64,000 bases of DNA from Pseudomonas viridiflava (GTDB taxonomy: Bacteria > Pseudomonadota > Gammaproteobacteria > Pseudomonadales > Pseudomonadaceae), in assembly GCF_900582625.1 (NCBI RefSeq), contig NZ_UTIQ01000001.1:992001-1056000 (forward strand), given 5' to 3'. This document shows positions 59,114 through 64,000 of the stretch, one piece after another (positions within the stretch are counted from its first letter, which is position 1; each line of letters starts with the position of its first letter). The translations under genes were made by a program, and so were the position numbers. Under the pieces are notes generated by a model. That model worked only from the letters and a program-made list of their open reading frames with translations. It had not been told where the DNA came from and ran no database searches.

Positions 59114-59965
59114 GTGCGCCGTTTGCTCGATCTCGAACTGCTGAAAACCCTGGTGTGCGTGGTCGATGAAGGCAGCTTCACGCGCGCCGGTGAACGGGTG
59201 CACCGCACGCAATCGACCGTCAGCCAACAAGTGCGGCGCCTTGAAGAAACCGTGGGCCATTGCCTGCTGGTGCGCGACCGCAGCGGCAACCAGGTCACGC
59301 CCACCGCGCAAGGCGAACTGCTGGCGCAATACGCCCGTCGCCTGCTCAGCCTGGCGCAGGAAGCCGAGGAAGCCTTGGCCAGCGATGGCACGCTATTGCC
59401 CCTGCGCCTGGGTGTGCCGGAAGATTTCGATGCCCAACGCATGACCGCCCTGCTCGCCGGTTTCACACTGGCGCGGCCAGAGGCGCGGCTGGAAACGGTC
59501 AGCGGCATGAGCACCGACCTGCGGGAAAAACTGGCAAACGGCGAGCTGGATATCGCCCTGATCAAACGCGAGCCCGGCAGCGGCGACTGCCTGGCCAGTT
59601 GGCCGGAAGACTTGGTCTGGGTGAAAAGTCCGCGCCTGCAGTTGAGCGATCAGCCGGTGCCGCTGGCGCTGTTTCCGCAAGGTTGCCTCTACCGCCAACG
59701 CGCTATCGGCAGCCTGGACAAAGCCAAACGACCGTGGCGCCTGGCATTCGCCAGCCATAGCCTGACGGGCATCCAGGCGGCCGTGGCGTCGGGCCTTGGC
59801 ATTTCCGTGTTACCCACCAGCGCCGTGCTCGCCGAACATCAGGTGTGCGAACAAATGCCGGCACTGGCGCCAACCGAATTGGCCCTGGTCAGCGGTGGCG
59901 GCGTGGTGACCGCCCTGCAACGCGAGCTGCTCGCGCTGCTGCACGAGCAGGTGATGACGCCTTAA
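59114..59965 (+). CDS. LysR-family transcriptional regulator
   Basis: A 283-residue LysR protein with an N-terminal winged helix-turn-helix (about 6-65: GSFTRAGERVHRTQSTVSQQ) and a substrate-binding domain. GTG at 59114 is taken; TTG at 59123 gives the more usual start LLDLELLKT and has AGG nine bases upstream. The divergent HAD gene is the likely target. Its stop codon overlaps the stop of the convergent GNAT gene in a TTAA. Confidence 0.9.
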   Translation: MRRLLDLELLKTLVCVVDEGSFTRAGERVHRTQSTVSQQVRRLEETVGHCLLVRDRSGNQVTPTAQGELLAQYARRLLSLAQEAEEALASDGTLLPLRLGVPEDFDAQRMTALLAGFTLARPEARLETVSGMSTDLREKLANGELDIALIKREPGSGDCLASWPEDLVWVKSPRLQLSDQPVPLALFPQGCLYRQRAIGSLDKAKRPWRLAFASHSLTGIQAAVASGLGISVLPTSAVLAEHQVCEQMPALAPTELALVSGGGVVTALQRELLALLHEQVMTP

Positions 59966-60498
59966 GCGTCGGGCAGCGTGTCGGCACCGTCGCCCAGACG
60001 GCGCTGCATCAGCACCGTGTCCACCCAGCGGCCATGCTTGAAGCCCACCGACTCGAACACGCCCACCAAACGAAACCCCATACGCGTATGCAGAGCGATG
60101 GAGCCGTGGTTTTCGCTGTTGCCGATCACCGCCACCATTTGCCGCCGGCCATTGGCGATGCAGCGCTCGATCACCTCGCCCAGCAGCGCCTGGCCAATGC
60201 CGCGCCCGCCCATGCCGTCTTTCACGTACACCGAATCTTCCACCGTGTTGCCGTAAGCCGGGCGCGGACGGTACAGCGTGGCGTAGCCGTAGCCGACCAC
60301 CTCGCCGGCAAGCTCGGCCACCAGATACGGCAAACCATTGCTCAGCACGTCACCGCGACGGCGGCGCATTTCCTCCAGGCTCGGCGCTTGCAGTTCAAAA
60401 CTGGCGATGCCGGTGAGTACGTGCTGGGCATAAATCGCCTGCACCGCCGGCATGTCGTCGTCGCGGGCGTCTCGGATGATGGGTTGGCGGGTCATCAT
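59962..60498 (-). CDS. GNAT acetyltransferase (phosphinothricin/methionine sulfoximine type)
   Basis: A 178-residue N-acetyltransferase. The acetyl-CoA loop is GRGIGQALLGEVIERC (about 98-113), and GFRLVGVFESVGFKHGRWVD near the C-terminus is characteristic of the phosphinothricin and methionine sulfoximine acetyltransferase group. Such enzymes acetylate toxic glutamate analogues. The start is ATG 60498 or 60495, overlapping the GST stop. Confidence 0.88.
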   Translation of the reverse strand: MMTRQPIIRDARDDDMPAVQAIYAQHVLTGIASFELQAPSLEEMRRRRGDVLSNGLPYLVAELAGEVVGYGYATLYRPRPAYGNTVEDSVYVKDGMGGRGIGQALLGEVIERCIANGRRQMVAVIGNSENHGSIALHTRMGFRLVGVFESVGFKHGRWVDTVLMQRRLGDGADTLPDA

Positions 60499-61193
60499 TC
60501 TGGAATGGTCAGGCCTTTGATCACGGCCGGACGCTCAAGGAACGTGTTCAGCACGCGGGTGACGTCGGGGAAATTATTGATGCCCACCAGATCGCCTGCC
60601 TCGTAGAAGCCGATGAGATTGCGCACCCATGGAAAGGTGGCGATATCGGCGATGCTGTAGGCGCTGCCCATGATCCAGTCGCGGCCTTGCAAGCGCTGGT
60701 CGAGCACGCCAAGCAGGCGCTTGCTCTCAGCGACATAGCGGTCGCGCGGGCGTTTGTCTTCGTAGTCTTTGCCGGCAAATTTGTTGAAGAAACCCAACTG
60801 GCCAAACATCGGCCCGACGCCGCCCATTTGCCACATCAGCCACTGGATGGTCTGGTAACGGTCAGCCGCATCATTCGGAATAAACGCGCCGGCCTTGTCC
60901 GCCAGGTACAGCAGAATCGCACCAGACTCAAACAACATCAGCGGCTTACCGTCCGGGCCGTTGGGGTCGAGAATCGCCGGAATCTTGTTGTTCGGGTTGA
61001 GCGACAAGAACTCTCCCGACAGCTGATCGTTTTGATCAAAGCGCACCTTGTGCGGCTCGTACGCCAGCCCGGTTTCCTCCAGCAGAATCGACACTTTCAC
61101 GCCGTTGGGCGTGGGCAACGAATACAGCTGAATGCGCTCAGGGTGCTGCGCCGGCCATTTAGCGGTGATGGGAAACGCGGACAAATCAGACAT
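60495..61193 (-). CDS. Glutathione S-transferase family protein (Nu-class/YfcG-like)
   Basis: A 232-residue GST. The N-terminal thioredoxin-like domain has LYSLPTPNGVKVSILLEE, with the Thr-Pro-Asn segment of disulfide-bond oxidoreductase GSTs, NPNNKIPAI (the cis-Pro loop) and FESGAILLYLADK (the glutathione gamma-Glu site). The C-terminal helical domain includes SIADIATFPWV. E. coli YfcG and YghU relatives reduce disulfides with glutathione. It is co-transcribed with the GNAT gene. Confidence 0.92.
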   Translation of the reverse strand: MSDLSAFPITAKWPAQHPERIQLYSLPTPNGVKVSILLEETGLAYEPHKVRFDQNDQLSGEFLSLNPNNKIPAILDPNGPDGKPLMLFESGAILLYLADKAGAFIPNDAADRYQTIQWLMWQMGGVGPMFGQLGFFNKFAGKDYEDKRPRDRYVAESKRLLGVLDQRLQGRDWIMGSAYSIADIATFPWVRNLIGFYEAGDLVGINNFPDVTRVLNTFLERPAVIKGLTIPE

Positions 61194-61228
61194 GCGAAGC
61201 TCCTTTCCGGGAATGCAAGCGAGGCAGC

Positions 61229-62236
61229 TTAGGGGTTTTGCGCGTCCGGCGCAGGCGCATTTTGCCCGTCGCCGACCTGGCGAAAAACCAGGGCTTTGAG
61301 TCCGCCGTGCTCGTGCACATCGGCGAACTCGGGTGGGTTGTCCAGGCGCTGTTCAAAGCGCAGCGCCGGGGCGTGTTCGGCCATGCTGGTGATCAGAAAG
61401 TCGGGGCCAATATGGGGATCGTTCACGCAGGCCAACACCACGCCGCCGGGGTTCAGCAGATCGGGAAGACGGCGCAGAATTTTGCCGTAGTCCTGGGTCA
61501 GGGCGAAGCTGCCTTTCTGGAACGTGGGCGGGTCGATGATGATCATGTCGTACGGCGCGTGGCGCTTCACCGCGCTCCACGACTTGAACAGCTCGTGACC
61601 GAGAAAGCTCACGCGGCTGAGGTCTTGCCCGTTCAAGCGATGATTGTCGCGGCCACGATTGAGGGCGCCTTTGGCCATATCCAGATTCACAACCTGGCGA
61701 GCGCCACCGGCCAGCGCCGCCACCGAGAACCCGCAGGTGTAGGCGAACAGATTGAGCACGCGTCTGCCGTCGGCCTGCGCGCGCACCCAGCGCCGGCCGT
61801 AGCGCATGTCCAGAAACAGACCAGTGTTCTGCTTCTGGCCGAGGTCCAGCTCAAAGCGCAGGCCGTCTTCGCTGATGATCCACTGTTCATGCGGCCCACC
61901 CACAATCCATTCGGCGCGGCTACGCTGAAGCTCACCTTGCGCGTTGTCGCCTTCCTTGTAGCGGTGTTGCAGCAACAGGCTGTGCGCCTGAGCACGTTGC
62001 CATTCAGGGCTTTGCGTTAGGTTCGACAGCGTTGCCGTCAGCGCCGCCAACTCGTCATCACTGGGCTGGCGGAACAGCCACACCAACACCACGCCTTGCA
62101 GCCAGTCGACCGTGATTTCCTCCAGCCCCGGCCACCGCAGGCCACGGCCGTGAAACAACCGGCGCGCATGACTGAGGTCGCCGGCCAGTTCGGTCAGCAA
62201 GTGAGTGTGAAGAGCGGCTAGAGCGGGACTGTGCAT
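61229..62236 (-). CDS. SAM-dependent RNA methyltransferase (COG1092/RlmI-like)
   Basis: A 335-residue class I methyltransferase. The central region has LDLGQKQNTGLFLDMRYGR, the SAM motif VLNLFAYTCGFSVAALAGGA (about 161-180) and the catalytic-loop DPPTFQKGSF (about 238-247). These are hallmarks of the RlmI/RlmL-C group that modify rRNA. A PUA domain typical of RlmI is not obvious in the shorter N-terminus, so the exact target is uncertain. It starts 150 bases from the divergent chemoreceptor gene. Confidence 0.85.
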   Translation of the reverse strand: MHSPALAALHTHLLTELAGDLSHARRLFHGRGLRWPGLEEITVDWLQGVVLVWLFRQPSDDELAALTATLSNLTQSPEWQRAQAHSLLLQHRYKEGDNAQGELQRSRAEWIVGGPHEQWIISEDGLRFELDLGQKQNTGLFLDMRYGRRWVRAQADGRRVLNLFAYTCGFSVAALAGGARQVVNLDMAKGALNRGRDNHRLNGQDLSRVSFLGHELFKSWSAVKRHAPYDMIIIDPPTFQKGSFALTQDYGKILRRLPDLLNPGGVVLACVNDPHIGPDFLITSMAEHAPALRFEQRLDNPPEFADVHEHGGLKALVFRQVGDGQNAPAPDAQNP

Positions 62237-62386
62237 GACGGTTTATCGCGGCGGGTAAAGCGGCGCAGTGTAAACGCAAATGTTTGCCAACTCATGTTCG
62301 CGCAGTGTTTGACGATATAGCCCTATAAGGCCCGTAACACGGAGCAGCCAGACGCTCCGACTCCTAACACAATGAGGTGTTTTGCC

Positions 62387-64000
62387 ATGCTGTTACGTCG
62401 TTTGAAGATTGCGCCGAGGGCTATTTTCAGCTTTTCCTTGGTGGCGCTGCTGGTGGTGCTTCTCGGACTTTTTGCCCTGGGCAAAATGAAGGACATCCGC
62501 GCCACCACCGTCGATCTTAACGACAACGGCATGCCCAGCTACGCCGCGCTAGGCGTCATCAATGAAAAAATGCTGCGCCTGCGCATCCTCGCCTTTCGCT
62601 TCGTGGTCGAGCGCAGCGACACGCAATTGCCGGCCGTCATCAGTCGCCAGCAAGAGCTGACCCAGCAGCTGCATCAGGCTCAGGCCGCGTATGAACCGCT
62701 GATCAACAGCACCGCCGAGCGCGACCAGTACCAAGCCTTCAAGGCCATGCTCGACAGCTACTACCAAGCCAACAGCAAGCTCGCCGCCCTTTCCAGCCAG
62801 GACAAGGTCGACGAGATGAAAGCCTTCCTTGCCAGCGAGTACAAAACCTACTCCGACGGCCTCGGCGCGCAGCTGGAAAAGCTCATGGAAATTAACCGTG
62901 TGGGCGCTGACGAAGAGGCCAAACAGTCGGCCCGCAACTACGACGATGCGGTGATGGTGGTGCTGGCCTTTATGTTGGTGGCCGCCGCGCTGACCGGCAT
63001 CCTCGCGGTGCTGCTCACGCGCAGCATCGTCACGCCGTTGAACGAGGCGATGGAGGTGGCAGCCACCGTGGCCAAGGGCAATCTGTCCACCACCATTCAG
63101 GTCAACGGCACCGACGAGCCTGCCCTGCTACTCGGCTCCTTGCGCGCCATGCAACAGAGCTTGAAAGACACCATTCACCACATCGCCCAGTCGTCCGATC
63201 AACTCGCCTCCGCCGCCGAAGAACTCAATGCCGTCACGGAAGATTCGAGCCGTGGCTTGCACCAGCAGAACAACGAAATTGAACAGGCCGCCACTGCCGT
63301 CAACCAAATGACTGCCGCCGTGGATGAAGTGGCGCGCAACGCCGTGGCCACCTCCGAAGCCTCGAATGCCTCCGACCGCACCGCCCGACTTGGCCAGGAG
63401 CAGGTGAATAAAACCGTAAATTCCATCAGCGATCTGGCGGGCGACGTATCCACCACCTCCGAGCACGTGGAACAACTGGCGACCAAGGTGCGCGACATCA
63501 GCAAGTTACTCGATGTCATTCGCTCCATCGCCGAGCAAACCAACTTGCTGGCCCTGAACGCGGCCATCGAAGCCGCGCGCGCCGGTGATGCCGGTCGCGG
63601 CTTTGCCGTGGTGGCGGACGAAGTGCGTGCCCTGGCGCACCGCACCCAGCAATCAACGCAGGAAATCGAGCAAATGATCGGCGGCATCCAGCACGGCACC
63701 GATCAGGCCATGAATGCCATGCAAAGCAGCACCGAGCGCGCCAACAGCACCCTCGAACTGGCCCGTGCCGCTGGCGCTGCCCTGAGCGAAATCACCCAGG
63801 CCATCAGCCATATCAGCGAGCGAAATCTGGTGATCGCCAGCGCCTCGGAACAGCAGGCGCAAGTGGCCCGCGAAGTGGACCGCAACCTGGTAAACATTCG
63901 CGACCTGGCGCAGCAAACGTCAGCCGGCGCGCACGAAACCAGCGCCGCCAGCCAGGATCTTTCACGCCTGGCCGTCGACCTCAACAACCTGGTCAACCGC
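62387..64000 (+). CDS. Methyl-accepting chemotaxis protein (3' end outside window)
   Basis: A chemoreceptor of which 538 codons are visible; comparison with relatives suggests only a few are missing. An N-terminal transmembrane helix (about 11-32) is followed by a 4-helix-bundle periplasmic sensor domain (about 35-185), a second membrane helix (about 187-211), a HAMP domain (about 212-265) and the signalling domain, with the hairpin tip [20 protein letters not shown] near residue 380. GAGGT stands nine bases before the ATG at 62387. The ligand cannot be told from sequence. It signals to the CheA/CheW array. Confidence 0.94.
   Translation, partial: MLLRRLKIAPRAIFSFSLVALLVVLLGLFALGKMKDIRATTVDLNDNGMPSYAALGVINEKMLRLRILAFRFVVERSDTQLPAVISRQQELTQQLHQAQAAYEPLINSTAERDQYQAFKAMLDSYYQANSKLAALSSQDKVDEMKAFLASEYKTYSDGLGAQLEKLMEINRVGADEEAKQSARNYDDAVMVVLAFMLVAAALTGILAVLLTRSIVTPLNEAMEVAATVAKGNLSTTIQVNGTDEPALLLGSLRAMQQSLKDTIHHIAQSSDQLASAAEELNAVTEDSSRGLHQQNNEIEQAATAVNQMTAAVDEVARNAVATSEASNASDRTARLGQEQVNKTVNSISDLAGDVSTTSEHVEQLATKVRDISKLLDVIRSIAEQTNLLALNAAIEAARAGDAGRGFAVVADEVRALAHRTQQSTQEIEQMIGGIQHGTDQAMNAMQSSTERANSTLELARAAGAALSEITQAISHISERNLVIASASEQQAQVAREVDRNLVNIRDLAQQTSAGAHETSAASQDLSRLAVDLNNLVNR

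Noticed and set aside
46636..62236. Genomic island or prophage
   Set aside because: No integrase, transposase, tRNA boundary, phage or conjugation gene was seen, and the base composition looks like that of its surroundings.

Overview
The window is a chromosomal segment of a gammaproteobacterium, almost certainly a fluorescens/putida-type Pseudomonas. The evidence is the two-synthase medium-chain PHA locus (phaC1-phaZ-phaC2-phaD facing phaFI), the block pilMNOPQ-aroKB-AAA/SPOR-gltBD-hemE, split hisI and hisE genes followed by tatABC, and dispersed REP sequences of the GTAGGAGC-AGCTTGCT-GCGA kind. From hemE to rsmE the gene order, as I remember it, is that of the P. aeruginosa PA5034-PA5071 stretch, with a chitin-active LPMO gene as the clear extra. 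No rRNA, tRNA, CRISPR, insertion sequence, phage or conjugation gene was recognised. No gene-free stretch exceeds about 270 bases.

Layout. 1-2.5 kb: a membrane protein cut by the window edge, a Sel1-repeat protein and convergent hemE. 2.5-17 kb (minus strand): pilMNOPQ (type IV pilus alignment complex and secretin), aroK and aroB (shikimate pathway), an ExeA/DamX-like ATPase-SPOR protein, and gltB-gltD (glutamate synthase). 17-32 kb: divergent PBP1a, then malic enzyme, M48 protease, nuclease and L31 on the minus strand, then priA, argS, a SPOR protein, a secreted LPMO and the heat-shock protease hslVU. 32-40 kb: a DUF971 gene and the PHA locus (synthases, depolymerase, TetR-type activator, phasins and a small PHA-associated protein). 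40-46.5 kb: ubiE-ubiJ-ubiB, hisI-hisE, tatABC and rsmE in one direction.

46.5-62.3 kb is a mosaic of short transcription units: an HxlR regulator with two perfect operator palindromes and a divergent SDR-fold protein that lacks most of its catalytic residues; a DsbA-fold isomerase; dtd-pip; a lipoprotein; a partial histidine-utilisation operon (hutU-hutI-hutG, without hutH); two transporters; an FKBP isomerase; a small Cys-pair protein; a 23-residue membrane peptide downstream of a 296-residue membrane protein; a HAD hydrolase divergent from a LysR regulator; GNAT, GST and methyltransferase genes; and at the right edge a chemoreceptor missing only its last codons.

Regulatory DNA that can be read includes intrinsic terminators at most convergent junctions, a sigma-32 promoter for hslVU, a sigma-54-type promoter for phaC1, a HutC-type operator ahead of hutU, a terminator-shaped hairpin in the phaI leader, and an rpmE terminator that lies inside the signal-peptide codons of the next gene. 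I found no convincing wholly new multi-gene system. The best candidates for follow-up are the HxlR/degenerate-SDR pair, the 23-residue peptide operon, the phaI leader hairpin and the greatly lengthened PhaF tail.
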